From: an uncultured Flavobacterium sp.
GTDB taxonomy: Bacteria; Bacteroidota; Bacteroidia; Flavobacteriales; Flavobacteriaceae
Length of the DNA: 51,352 nt
Assembly (NCBI RefSeq): GCF_946220915.1
Contig: NZ_CAMIHH010000012.1
Span: 1 to 51,352 of the forward strand
Direction of reading: 5' to 3'
Shown here: in pieces, positions 43,637-51,352 of the stretch
Numbering within the stretch: position 1 is the stretch's first letter
Layout: every line of letters begins with the position of its first letter
Notes under the pieces: generated by a model
What the model was told of the DNA's origin: nothing
Database searches by the model: none
Seen by the model: the letters and a program-made list of their open reading frames with translations, nothing else
Program-made: the position numbers and the translations under genes

Positions 43637-44422
43637 ATGAAAAAAATCGGGATACTATTATTGGGGCTTGGCATTTTTGCAGCCTCATGCTCAAGCGATG
43701 ACAACGGGGACAGCAACGCCACCGGAACCGAAACTGATTTCCTGCCGGCAACAACAGGCAATTACTGGGTTTACGACGTGCAGGGATCGCTACAGAATGG
43801 CAGGGACTCACTGTATGTTGCCAACGACACTTTGATTGGCGCAGCTACATATAAAAAACTAAAAACAAGGTTTTTGCCCAACGGCTTCTTTTCGGGTGCG
43901 CTAAGCAATAACGGCATGAGGGTATCGGGTGATGAAATTCTGGTATCAGGATCTGCAACCATACCTTTTTCAGAAGAATTTCCGGTAAGCATAGCCATTT
44001 CTGATTTTACTATCTTTAAAGAAAGCGCTGCTGCAAACACAGTGCTGGACAATGTTAGCGGCACTATTGAACAGTCGTATGAAGGAATACCGCTTAGCTT
44101 TAAATACACGCTTACTACAAGGGCCAGGGCCGACCGCGATTCGTATACCGTAAACAACCAGACCTATACTAACGTTAAGGAAGTAGAAACAGTACTTAAC
44201 CTCGAAATATTATCTAATATTCCCGGCATCCCGCTGCCATTTACATTGATGGACCCGCAGGACGTGGTAATTTCCAGCCAGTTTTATGCCGAAGGCGTAG
44301 GCGTTGTGCATGTGGCAACCGATTTCCAGTATGAACTTGAGCAGCTTCCGCTACCTTTGCCCATCCCGCTAACAGGAGCAGAAAGCCAGGAAGAGATACT
44401 GGTGGACTACCAGGCCGAATAA
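43637..44422 (+). CDS. lipoprotein, unknown function
   Basis: 261 residues from ATG 43637 (a TTG at 43583 lies in the promoter). The SPII signal is MKKIGILLLGLGIFAASCSS with a cysteine followed by SDD, a rule-like flavobacterial surface-export signature (acidic residues after the cysteine), so it may be surface-exposed. The mature protein is beta-rich with FLPATTGNYWVYDVQGSL and TYTNVKEVETVLNLEI segments. No family recognised beyond a resemblance to DUF-type surface lipoproteins of flavobacteria. Confidence 0.75.
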   Translation: MKKIGILLLGLGIFAASCSSDDNGDSNATGTETDFLPATTGNYWVYDVQGSLQNGRDSLYVANDTLIGAATYKKLKTRFLPNGFFSGALSNNGMRVSGDEILVSGSATIPFSEEFPVSIAISDFTIFKESAAANTVLDNVSGTIEQSYEGIPLSFKYTLTTRARADRDSYTVNNQTYTNVKEVETVLNLEILSNIPGIPLPFTLMDPQDVVISSQFYAEGVGVVHVATDFQYELEQLPLPLPIPLTGAESQEEILVDYQAE

Positions 44423-44445
44423 TTGTAACATACATCCAATGCTTT

Positions 44446-44492
44446 AAAAGAGAGTCTTGAGGTTTAAAATCCTTCGGGCTCTTTTTTGTCGG
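44446..44492 (+). terminator. imperfect terminator after the lipoprotein gene
   Basis: AAAAGAG and CTCTTTT form the outer stem, an inner imperfect helix covers TTGAGG/CCTTCGG, and a T run ends it. Confidence 0.6.
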
Positions 44493-44605
44493 CAATCGTA
44501 AGATTAAGTTTAACAAAATGATAACTGTTAAAACATTAACAATAGCATATTCTTACAAAAATGAGGTTTTTAAATTTGCCTTAGTAAACAACTAATGGAT
44601 CATTT

Positions 44606-45100
44606 ATGAAAAAACTATTGTTATCTGCTTTTATGCTAATCGGATTGGCATTCAGCTCAAACGCACAGGACAGGAACGCACTTGGTTTGCGACTTGGCGA
44701 CAACGACGGATTTGGGGGTGAAATTTCGTACCAGCGCCTTCTTGGCGACAACAACAGGCTGGAACTCGACCTGGGATGGCGCGATTCTAAAAATTATGAT
44801 GCCATAAAACTTACCGGTTTGTACCAATGGGTATGGAACATCGAGGGAGGCTTTAACTGGTATGCCGGTGTTGGTGGTGGTGTAGGTACATGGGAATTTG
44901 ATAATGTGCCGGACTATTATGATGGTGATGACGATAGCGGTACCTTCCTGTTTGTGGCAGGTGACATAGGTATAGAATACAACTTTGACATACCGCTCCA
45001 ACTGTCGCTTGACTTCAGGCCGGAACTTTATTTTGGCGATGACTTCCGTGAGGATGACTTTGGCCCGGATATCGCGCTTGGTATCAGGTTTAAATTTTAA
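44606..45100 (+). CDS. small outer-membrane beta-barrel-like protein
   Basis: 164 residues. A signal peptide ends in SSNAQ. The mature part alternates glycine-rich turns and aromatic strands: ALGLRLGDNDGFGGEISY, NRLELDLGWRD, FNWYAGVGGGVGTWEF, QLSLDFRPELYFGDD and the end ALGIRFKF, where a terminal aromatic residue is typical of outer-membrane barrels. About eight strands would fit. Role unknown. The convergent ettA gene shares its terminator. Confidence 0.72.
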   Translation: MKKLLLSAFMLIGLAFSSNAQDRNALGLRLGDNDGFGGEISYQRLLGDNNRLELDLGWRDSKNYDAIKLTGLYQWVWNIEGGFNWYAGVGGGVGTWEFDNVPDYYDGDDDSGTFLFVAGDIGIEYNFDIPLQLSLDFRPELYFGDDFREDDFGPDIALGIRFKF

Positions 45101-45122
45101 CCAAAAACAAATAAGAAAAAAT

Positions 45123-45146
45123 AAGCCCACGCAATTGCGTGGGCTT
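45123..45146. terminator. perfect 24-bp palindromic bidirectional terminator
   Basis: AAGCCCACGCAA and TTGCGTGGGCTT are a perfect palindrome without loop excess, with A and T runs on either side, between two convergent genes. Confidence 0.9.
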
Positions 45147-45154
45147 TTGCTTTA

Positions 45155-46846
45155 TCACCTGATAAGCTTTTTATACTTGATCCTCTTGGGTGTCAGGTCG
45201 CCGCCAAGGCGTTTTTTCTTGTTCTCTTCATATTCAGAGAAGCTGCCCTCGAAGAAGTACACTTCCGAGTTGCCCTCGAACGCGAGGATGTGCGTACACA
45301 CCCTGTCCAGAAACCACCTGTCGTGGGAAATTACCACTGCACAGCCTGCGAAATTCTCCAAACCTTCCTCAAGTGCGCGAAGCGTATTGATATCAAGGTC
45401 GTTGGTAGGTTCATCCAGCAGTAGTACGTTACCTTCCTCTTTAAGTGTTATGGCAAGGTGCAGCCTGTTGCGTTCACCACCTGATAGCGTTGCCACTTTT
45501 TTGTTCTGGTCGCTTCCGCTAAAGTTAAAGCGGCTCAGGTAAGCACGCGAGTTTACCTGGCGGCCACCCATCATGATAAGCTCCTGCCCATCGCAGAAAT
45601 TTTCCCAAATGGTTTTTTCCGGATCGATGTTGGAGTGCGACTGGTCTACATAAGCGATCTTTACCGTTTCTCCCACGGTAAATTCTCCTTTGTCTGGCTG
45701 CTGTTCGCCCATGATCATCCGGAAGATGGTGGTCTTACCAGCGCCGTTCGGCCCGATAATGCCCACAATTCCTGCCTGCGGCAGCGTGAAGTTCAGGTTA
45801 TCATAAAGTAGTTTGTCCCCATAGCCTTTTGCAACACCATGCGCTTCGATAACATTGGTACCCAGCCTTGGCCCGTTCGGGATGTATATTTCCAGTTTCT
45901 CGTCAAGTTCCTTTTGGTCCTCGTTCAAAAGCCTGTCATAGTTTTGAAGGCGTGCCTTCTGCTTGGTCTGGCGGCCTTTGGCTCCCTGCCTTACCCAGTC
46001 GAGTTCGCGCTCAAGGGTTTTGCGGCGTTTGGAGGCAGTTTTCTCTTCCTGCTCCAGTCGTTTGGCTTTCTGGTCCAGCCATGATGAATAGTTGCCTTTC
46101 CACGGAATACCCTCTCCCCTGTCGAGCTCAAGTATCCATCCGGCCACGTTATCAAGGAAATAACGGTCGTGCGTTACGGCGATAACCGTTCCTGCATAAT
46201 GCTGCAGGTGTTGTTCCAGCCATAGCACGCTCTCGGCATCAAGGTGGTTGGTAGGTTCGTCAAGAAGAAGTACATCCGGCTGCTGTAATAACAGGCGGCA
46301 AAGCGCCACACGCCTTTTCTCACCACCCGAAAGCACATTGACAGGCGTATCGGGATCGGGCGTACGCAGGGCATCCATTGCAATTTCGAGTTTCGTGTCC
46401 AATTCCCATGCGCCTGAGGCATCGATCTTATCCTGCAGGTCGGCCTGGCGGTCCATCAGCTTTTGCATTTTGTCGGCATCCTCATACACTTCCGGGTCGC
46501 CAAAGCTGTCGTTTATTTTATTGAATTCCTCCAAAAGCGCCACAGTTTCGGCAACACCTTCCCGAACAATCTCAATTACTGTTTTGCTTTCGTCCAGCTT
46601 CGGTTCCTGCTCAAGGTAGCCTACGGTATAGCCCGGTGCGAATACCACATCGCCCTGATAGCTTTTGTCTACCCCGGCTATGATCTTTAGCAATGATGAT
46701 TTACCCGAACCGTTAAGCCCCAGGATACCGATTTTGGCACCGTAGAAGAAGCTGAGGTAAATATCCTTCAAAACTGGCTTTTGTGCCCCTGCGTAGGTCT
46801 TACCAACGCGGGACATCGAAAAAATCACTTTCTTATCGTCTGACAT
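45155..46846 (-). CDS. ettA: energy-dependent translational throttle protein EttA (ABC-F ATPase)
   Basis: 563 residues, the length of EttA. Two ABC domains: Walker A GLNGSGKSSLLKI and GPNGAGKTTIFRM, signatures LSGGEKRRVALC and LSGGERNRLHLA, Walker B LLLDEPTNHLD and LLLDEPTNDLD. The basic arm/linker (EQEEKTASKRRKTLERELDW and QTKQKARLQNYDRLLNE) is the P-site tRNA-interacting motif. It binds the ribosomal E site and gates translation according to the ATP/ADP ratio. It lies downstream of a small membrane protein gene on the same strand. Confidence 0.96.
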   Translation of the reverse strand: MSDDKKVIFSMSRVGKTYAGAQKPVLKDIYLSFFYGAKIGILGLNGSGKSSLLKIIAGVDKSYQGDVVFAPGYTVGYLEQEPKLDESKTVIEIVREGVAETVALLEEFNKINDSFGDPEVYEDADKMQKLMDRQADLQDKIDASGAWELDTKLEIAMDALRTPDPDTPVNVLSGGEKRRVALCRLLLQQPDVLLLDEPTNHLDAESVLWLEQHLQHYAGTVIAVTHDRYFLDNVAGWILELDRGEGIPWKGNYSSWLDQKAKRLEQEEKTASKRRKTLERELDWVRQGAKGRQTKQKARLQNYDRLLNEDQKELDEKLEIYIPNGPRLGTNVIEAHGVAKGYGDKLLYDNLNFTLPQAGIVGIIGPNGAGKTTIFRMIMGEQQPDKGEFTVGETVKIAYVDQSHSNIDPEKTIWENFCDGQELIMMGGRQVNSRAYLSRFNFSGSDQNKKVATLSGGERNRLHLAITLKEEGNVLLLDEPTNDLDINTLRALEEGLENFAGCAVVISHDRWFLDRVCTHILAFEGNSEVYFFEGSFSEYEENKKKRLGGDLTPKRIKYKKLIR

Positions 46847-46883
46847 TTATGTTTATTTGTTGATTCGTTTATCTGTTGATTTG

Positions 46884-47066
46884 TTACACGCGCCCTTTTA
46901 AAGAACTAAATACCCATGCTATCGCAAAAAATCCTACACCTACCGCGCTGAAGCCCCATCCTGCCACATCGGCATATCGGTACACGCCAAGGCCTATGAG
47001 CAAAAGGCCCATTAATATCATTATAAAAGTTGCCCACCCGAGGATGGTATTCTTGTTCATTCCCAT
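46884..47066 (-). CDS. small membrane protein, CAL67264-like
   Basis: 60 residues with two hydrophobic helices (about 8-30 and 35-55: ILGWATFIMILMGLLLIGLG and AGWGFSAVGVGFFAIAWVF). Its size and sequence resemble a short flavobacterial membrane protein family known to me as CAL67264; that identity is from memory. The function is unknown. It is on the same strand as, and 37 bases upstream of, ettA, and follows holA by 42 bases. Confidence 0.7.
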   Translation of the reverse strand: MGMNKNTILGWATFIMILMGLLLIGLGVYRYADVAGWGFSAVGVGFFAIAWVFSSLKGRV

Positions 47067-47108
47067 AATTATCTTTTCGGTTTAAGCGCAAATATCGGGA
47101 ATATATAT

Positions 47109-48113
47109 TTAATTAAAAATCTTTACCAGCATCTCTTTCAGCAGGTCGGCCTGCGGTATGTTGCCTGCGCCTACGCCTTTGCTTTTCACGTCGATGTCAC
47201 GAAGGGTAGCAACAATGGCGCTAACTTTGCGCATGGGATAATTGCGCATTGCAATGTCATAGTCCTTTATAAAGTACGGATTGATCTTCAGGGTTTTGGC
47301 AACGCTGGAAGGATTCTTGTCCTTCAGGCCGTGGTATTGGAGCAGCTGTGAAAAGAACCCGAACACGAGCCCCACCGTCATGACCAGCGGATTGTCTTTC
47401 GGATTCTGCGAAAAATATTCCGCGATCTTGTAAGCTTTGAGTTCATCGCGTTCGCCAATGGCCTTACGAAGCTCAAATACATTATAATCCTTACTGATGC
47501 CAATGTTATCCTCGATCAGCTTGGGTGTAATGGCATTGCCCGGGGGCAGTATGATCATCAGCTTGTCAAGCTCATTGCTGATGCGGCTCAGGTCATTGCC
47601 AAGAAATTCCACCAGCATGGCTGCAGCCTTTGGTTCGATGGTATAATTCTTTCCCGAAAGCACACGTTTAATCCAGTCGGCCACCTGGTTTTCGTACAGC
47701 TTTTTGCTTTCGAAAACCACGCCATTCTTTTCGATCAGCTTCGTAACTTTCTTGCGTTTGTCGAGGGTTTTGTATTTGTAAGCCATAACCAGCACGGTTG
47801 TGGGCTGCGGGTTACCGGCATAGCTTTCCAGCTTTTCGATGTTGCGCGACAGTTCCTGGGCTTCTTTCACGATAACCACCTGCCGGTCGGCCATCATAGG
47901 GTAACGCTTAGCGTTTGACACCACTTCGTCCACACTCACATCCTTGCCGTACAGCACCATCTGGTTAAAGCCTTTTTCATCTTCGGTAAGTACATTGTCC
48001 TCAATGAAATCAGTAATCTTATCAATGTAATAGGGCTCTTCCCCCATCAAAAAATAAATGGGCTTTATGTTGCCCTGCCTGATATCATTTACAATTTTAA
48101 AGACTTCATCCAT
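47109..48113 (-). CDS. holA: DNA polymerase III delta subunit
   Basis: 334 residues. IKPIYFLMGEEPYYIDKITD is the N-terminal signature of the clamp-loader delta subunit; YPMMADRQVVIVKEAQEL and FLGNDLSRISNELDKLMI follow as in HolA. It opens the beta clamp within the replicase. It diverges from the HsdR-N protein gene; the intergenic gap is 52 bases. Confidence 0.92.
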   Translation of the reverse strand: MDEVFKIVNDIRQGNIKPIYFLMGEEPYYIDKITDFIEDNVLTEDEKGFNQMVLYGKDVSVDEVVSNAKRYPMMADRQVVIVKEAQELSRNIEKLESYAGNPQPTTVLVMAYKYKTLDKRKKVTKLIEKNGVVFESKKLYENQVADWIKRVLSGKNYTIEPKAAAMLVEFLGNDLSRISNELDKLMIILPPGNAITPKLIEDNIGISKDYNVFELRKAIGERDELKAYKIAEYFSQNPKDNPLVMTVGLVFGFFSQLLQYHGLKDKNPSSVAKTLKINPYFIKDYDIAMRNYPMRKVSAIVATLRDIDVKSKGVGAGNIPQADLLKEMLVKIFN

Positions 48114-48165
48114 TAGCTTTGAAAACAGTTAGTATTAGTGCGGCCAAAAACCTTACTTTTGCGCG

Positions 48166-48618
48166 ATGCAGAAGCTTAATTTCCCCGAGTATCCTTTCCG
48201 TTTCAAAAATAGTGAAAATAAGCCCGCTATTTTTGACTGCATACGCAAAAAATTTATCCTGCTTACACCCGAAGAATGGGTGCGCCAGCACGTAGTGTGC
48301 TTTTTGCTTGAGGAAAAAAAATATCCCAAATCGCACATCAACGTCGAAAAGATCATTAAAATAAACGGCCTTATCAAGCGGTATGATGTGGTTGTTTTCA
48401 GGCCAGACGGCAAGATACTGGTACTGGTGGAGTGCAAAGCGCCGGAAGTGCCCATATCGCAAAATACCTTTGACCAGATAGCACGCTATAACATGACGGC
48501 GGATGCCGAATACATGATGGTAACCAACGGGCTAAATCATTACTTTTGCCAAATGGACCATGCTGCCGAAAAGTACGTTTTCCTGCGCGACATCCCCGAA
48601 TATACCCCTGCCCTATGA
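48166..48618 (+). CDS. HsdR N-terminal-domain protein (stand-alone)
   Basis: 150 residues matching the N-terminal restriction-nuclease domain of type I restriction subunits. A PD-(D/E)xK core is visible: YDVVVFRPDGKILVLVECKA (D...E-x-K). No helicase part and no hsdM or hsdS gene is present, so it is not a full restriction system. Such orphans are widespread in Bacteroidota with unknown role. The stop overlaps the start of the glycosyltransferase gene by four bases. Confidence 0.88.
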   Translation: MQKLNFPEYPFRFKNSENKPAIFDCIRKKFILLTPEEWVRQHVVCFLLEEKKYPKSHINVEKIIKINGLIKRYDVVVFRPDGKILVLVECKAPEVPISQNTFDQIARYNMTADAEYMMVTNGLNHYFCQMDHAAEKYVFLRDIPEYTPAL

Positions 48619-49622
48619 AAAGCATAGCTGTTGTAATACTGAACTGGAACGGAAAAGGACTGCTGGAGCAATTCCTGCCATCTGTAACGCAATATTCTCC
48701 CGAAGCAATAGTTTATGTGGCCGATAATGCTTCGACGGATGATTCTGTCGCATTTATCCGGGCCAGTTATCCCGGGGTAAAGATCATTCAGAATACCGGT
48801 AATTTCGGGTATGCCAAAGGATATAATTGGGCGCTGCAAAATGTTGAAGAAGAAATTTATGCGCTTGTCAATTCGGATGTTGAGGTGACTGAAGGCTGGC
48901 TGGCTCCGATTATCGAGCTCTTCGAGGCGGACAGTGAAACCGCGATCATACAACCCAAGATCTTAGACTACAAGGATAAAGCTCATTTTGAATATGCCGG
49001 TGCTGCCGGTGGCTTTTTGGATAAATATGGCTTCCCTTTTTGCCGGGGCAGGATCTTCGAGACCATTGAGGAAGACAAAGGCCAATATGATGATACTACG
49101 GAGATATTCTGGGCATCGGGCGCATGCTTCTTTATCAGGAAAGATGCCTACCGGACACTTGGCGGCTTCGATGAGGACTTCTTTGCCCACCAGGAGGAAA
49201 TCGACCTGTGTTGGAGGGCATTTAACCATAATTATAAGCTGCGCTTTTGCTACCGGTCTGTTATTTACCATGTTGGCGGGGCTACATTGAGCAACAGCAG
49301 CCCGCGTAAAACATTCCTCAATTTCAGGAACTCATTATGGATGATGGTTAAAAACCTGCCTCCAGGGCAGCTATTCCCTACATTATTCTTACGCCTGTCG
49401 CTTGACGGAATGGCAGGAATACGCTTTTTGCTGAAAGGAGAGATACTGCATTTGTGGGCAGTTTTAAAATCACATTTTTATTTTTATTTAAGGCTGTTTC
49501 ATTTTTTAAGCAAAAGAAAATCAAATCAGTACAAAAATTACTACAAAACCAAAAGCATAGTATGGCACCGTTTTATTAAAGGCGGCAAGGTGTTTGATAA
49601 GAATTTTAACAATAGTTTATAG
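48615..49622 (+). CDS. family 2 glycosyltransferase
   Basis: 335 residues from ATG 48615 (overlapping the HsdR-N stop). IAVVILNWNGKGLLEQFLPS and ADNASTDDSVAFIRA are the GT2 nucleotide-binding motifs; VNSDVEVTEGW carries the DxD-like metal site (NSDVE), and ASGACFFIRKDAYRTLGGFD and EEIDLCWR the acceptor-side ED motif. The enzyme resembles rhamnosyltransferases that build cell-surface glycans. No sugar-nucleotide synthesis genes adjoin. Confidence 0.93.
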   Translation: MKSIAVVILNWNGKGLLEQFLPSVTQYSPEAIVYVADNASTDDSVAFIRASYPGVKIIQNTGNFGYAKGYNWALQNVEEEIYALVNSDVEVTEGWLAPIIELFEADSETAIIQPKILDYKDKAHFEYAGAAGGFLDKYGFPFCRGRIFETIEEDKGQYDDTTEIFWASGACFFIRKDAYRTLGGFDEDFFAHQEEIDLCWRAFNHNYKLRFCYRSVIYHVGGATLSNSSPRKTFLNFRNSLWMMVKNLPPGQLFPTLFLRLSLDGMAGIRFLLKGEILHLWAVLKSHFYFYLRLFHFLSKRKSNQYKNYYKTKSIVWHRFIKGGKVFDKNFNNSL

Positions 49623-49685
49623 ACAATTTCGTTATTATTTAGTCTTTTAATTCCTAATTTTATTAAAATTTAAAAACACGAACGT

Positions 49686-50516
49686 ATGAGAAGAGCCATT
49701 TTATTATTCACATTAGCTAGTTTGACACTAACTTCATGCGGTGCAAAAAAGAAGATTGCAGCCCTTGAAGCAAAGAACAAAGAATGCCAGGATATGCTGA
49801 ATTCAACAACCGTTAAGTTGAATACCTGCCTTGCAGAGAAGGATGTTATGGCTGCCCGTATTGAGGACCTTAAATCGAGCAACAACCAGCTTATTACAAC
49901 AAAAGACCAGATAACCACCCTTTCATCCAAAGGTGCCGAAAACCTTGAAAGGACCCTTGAAAGCCTTAAGGAAAAAGACCTTAAGATTACCCGGCTGCAG
50001 GATGCGCTTACCCGTAAGGACTCTGTAACCATAGCGCTTGTGTCGAGCATCAAGAGGGCTGTGGGTGTTAACGACCCGGACATTGAAGTTAACGTAGAAA
50101 AAGGAGTGGTGTACATATCTATTGCCGACAAGCTGCTGTTTAAGAGCGGAAGCTATGAAGTGAGCGACAGGGCAAAAGAAATTTTGGGCAAAGTTGCCGC
50201 CATTGTGAAAGACAAGCCAAACTTTGAGTGCATGGTAGAAGGTCATACTGATAATGTGCCGATTAAAAATCCTGTGCTTCAGGACAACTGGGACCTGAGC
50301 GTAAAACGTGCTACCTCTATTGTAAGGATCCTTCAGAAGGATTTCGGTATCGAGCCACAGCGCCTTGTAGCATCAGGACGCGGCGAGTACGTTCCGCTTG
50401 AAGCCAACAGTACCGCAGAAGGAAGGGCCCGCAACAGGAGGACGAGGATCCTTGTACTACCGAAGATCGACCAGTTCTACGACATGATCGAAAAAGAAAT
50501 GAAAGGACAAAAATAG
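49686..50516 (+). CDS. OmpA-family lipoprotein
   Basis: 276 residues. The lipobox cysteine is C18 (LTLTSCGAKKK). A coiled coil covers about residues 22-110, and the C-terminal OmpA domain binds peptidoglycan: CMVEGHTDNVPI, NWDLSVKRATSIVRIL and RARNRRTRI with the conserved D and R that grip diaminopimelate. It tethers the outer membrane to the cell wall (Pal-like). A terminator follows. Confidence 0.95.
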   Translation: MRRAILLFTLASLTLTSCGAKKKIAALEAKNKECQDMLNSTTVKLNTCLAEKDVMAARIEDLKSSNNQLITTKDQITTLSSKGAENLERTLESLKEKDLKITRLQDALTRKDSVTIALVSSIKRAVGVNDPDIEVNVEKGVVYISIADKLLFKSGSYEVSDRAKEILGKVAAIVKDKPNFECMVEGHTDNVPIKNPVLQDNWDLSVKRATSIVRILQKDFGIEPQRLVASGRGEYVPLEANSTAEGRARNRRTRILVLPKIDQFYDMIEKEMKGQK

Positions 50517-50536
50517 TTTCTTTTAAATATAAACTG

Positions 50537-50567
50537 ATCCGGTTGCGCAAGCAGCCGGATTTTTTTA
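50537..50567 (+). terminator. terminator of the OmpA-family gene
   Basis: ATCCGGTTGC and GCAGCCGGAT form a 10-bp stem (one G-T pair) around GCAA, followed by eight T. Confidence 0.9.
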
Positions 50568-50631
50568 TGCGTAATGCAAAAAACTATTTACATAAAGCGG
50601 TTTAAGCAAGGCAACGCTACGAACGGGTTAC

Positions 50632-51099
50632 TTACATCTTATTCTTGTAAACCGATGTCATTGTGAACAGCCTGTTGAGGTAAAAGTCAAGGCATCCCAG
50701 GTTTAAAGATGAAGCTTCGTCCTGCTTTAAAGCGCTTTTCTCGATGAAGTACCTTTCAGCGCCGGCCTGCTTGTTTTTATCGTGGTAAACAATGTTTGAT
50801 ATTGTGACCCTGTATTTGCCATCGCCTTCTTCAATTTCAAAATCAAAACTGAATTCCTGGTCCATAAAGGCCGATGCACCGGGGCATGTGTTTTTAAAAT
50901 GGGCACCTTTACCCTTGTGGAGCGATTTGTCGGATGAAGCAATAGTGAGCCGGGAGTGTTTTGACACAAGCTCGGGGATGTTGGTTTCGCTCGTAATTAC
51001 CACACTTTCCCAAACCAGTTTTTTCTGACGCACAATGAAACCATTGGCCTGTGACCAGCAGGAAGCGGAAAACAGTAAAAATAGTATCAGCTTTTTCAT
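50632..51099 (-). CDS. small secreted protein, unknown function
   Basis: 155 residues. The signal peptide ends near SASCWSQ; a C in the signal could also be read as a lipobox, but the spacing favours SPI. The mature part has SFDFEIEEGDGKYRVTISNI (beta hairpin) and a C-terminal helical stretch. There is a resemblance in layout to DUF4468-type secreted proteins, which I do not claim. A good promoter lies 22-51 bases upstream. Confidence 0.68.
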   Translation of the reverse strand: MKKLILFLLFSASCWSQANGFIVRQKKLVWESVVITSETNIPELVSKHSRLTIASSDKSLHKGKGAHFKNTCPGASAFMDQEFSFDFEIEEGDGKYRVTISNIVYHDKNKQAGAERYFIEKSALKQDEASSLNLGCLDFYLNRLFTMTSVYKNKM

Positions 51100-51121
51100 A
51101 TAGCAATCTGGCTAAACACGT

Positions 51122-51150
51122 CAAAGATAGGTATATTTTTCATTTGCAAA
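51122..51150 (-). promoter_or_regulatory. promoter of the secreted-protein gene
   Basis: On the reverse strand TTTG (51147-51150), a 17-base spacer and TATCTTTG (51122-51129) match the Bacteroidota promoter; the leader is about 15 bases. Confidence 0.7.
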
Positions 51151-51215
51151 CGGTACATCCCCCTATTTTTAGCGCGCCCATTTTATTGGAAAATTATAGT
51201 GATAGACTAAATTAT

Positions 51216-51258
51216 CGGTAGAAATTACCCGGTTGTGACAAACAGGTAATTCCTACCG
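51216..51258. promoter_or_regulatory. 14-bp inverted repeat upstream of a promoter, putative regulator site
   Basis: CGGTAGAAATTACC (51216-51229) and GGTAATTCCTACCG (51245-51258) are inverted with 13 of 14 matches around a 15-base spacer. It ends one base before the -33 box of the next promoter. No T run follows, so it is not a terminator. Confidence 0.6.
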
Positions 51259-51288
51259 TTGTCATTTGACTGTTTGCGCATACCTTTG
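51259..51288 (+). promoter_or_regulatory. promoter for a gene beyond the right edge
   Basis: TTG (51259-51261), a 19-base spacer and TACCTTTG (51281-51288) match the consensus. No start codon with a long frame follows within the remaining 64 bases. Confidence 0.65.
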
Positions 51289-51352
51289 AAAGGGCTAAAT
51301 GTTAATGATATCAAAAATACAACAATTATAAAAATTGCGCAAACTGTATATT

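Noticed and set aside
48154..48161. TACTTTTG as promoter of the HsdR-N gene
   Set aside because: No -33 TTG at the needed distance; kept only as a possible -7 element.
1..51352. tRNA, rRNA, CRISPR array, riboswitch or complete insertion sequence
   Set aside because: I found none by eye. Most intergenic spaces are too short, and the longer ones are accounted for by repeats, promoters and terminators.

Overview
The window reads as a chromosomal segment of a flavobacterium (phylum Bacteroidota, family Flavobacteriaceae, or a close relative). The evidence is a type IX secretion cargo protein with a C-terminal sorting domain, a TamB/TamL pair in which the Omp85 protein is a lipoprotein, many SPII and SPI signal peptides, genes without Shine-Dalgarno sequences, and promoters of the Bacteroidota form TTG-N17..20-TAnnTTTG. 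Coding density is high. I see no rRNA, tRNA or CRISPR.

Layout. 1-0.8 kb: the 3' end of an MntA-like nucleotidyltransferase antitoxin overlapping a HepT-like toxin, then a small membrane protein. 0.86-4.2 kb: a secreted protein, the GTPase-family ATPase YchF and a secreted protein. 4.3-8 kb: a di-cluster ferredoxin diverging from a LuxC-like acyl-CoA reductase, followed by serC and serA of the phosphorylated serine pathway. 8.1-9.75 kb: a tight reverse-strand operon of VOC protein, ArsR repressor and two AHSA1/SRPBCC proteins, with a promoter that contains two copies of a palindromic operator candidate. 9.9-11.8 kb: two lipoproteins and an RluE-like pseudouridine synthase. 11.9-19.3 kb: tamB and tamL, overlapping. 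19.4-30.9 kb: metabolic and stress genes (PLP decarboxylase, NDH-2, BrkB-type membrane protein, Crp/Fnr regulator, YciI, SRPBCC, PNPOx-like, STAS-like, GNAT, a Ser/Arg-rich secreted protein, DUF421, PfpI/DJ-1, secreted dienelactone hydrolase).

31-34 kb: an M28 peptidase and a 2-oxoglutarate/Fe(II)-type oxygenase among a cluster of short intergenic repeats. It includes a frameshifted GxxExxY gene bracketed by 18-bp inverted repeats, which looks like a small mobile cassette. 34-37 kb: SUI1 factor, a nucleoside phosphorylase, a signal-less solute-binding-fold protein and a transglutaminase-like membrane protein. 37-43.5 kb: ung, a MutS2-type ATPase without the Smr domain, a DCC protein, a T9SS cargo protein and aroC. 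43.6-51.1 kb: lipoprotein, small outer-membrane-type protein, ettA, small membrane protein, holA, HsdR-N protein, glycosyltransferase, OmpA lipoprotein and a secreted protein. The last 250 bases hold a 14-bp inverted repeat directly upstream of a good promoter for a gene outside the window.

Most of the window is ordinary core genome. The parts most worth a second look are the GxxExxY cassette with its inverted repeats, the ArsR operator/promoter architecture, a 32-base leader element shared by two unrelated genes, and the inverted repeat plus promoter at the right edge.
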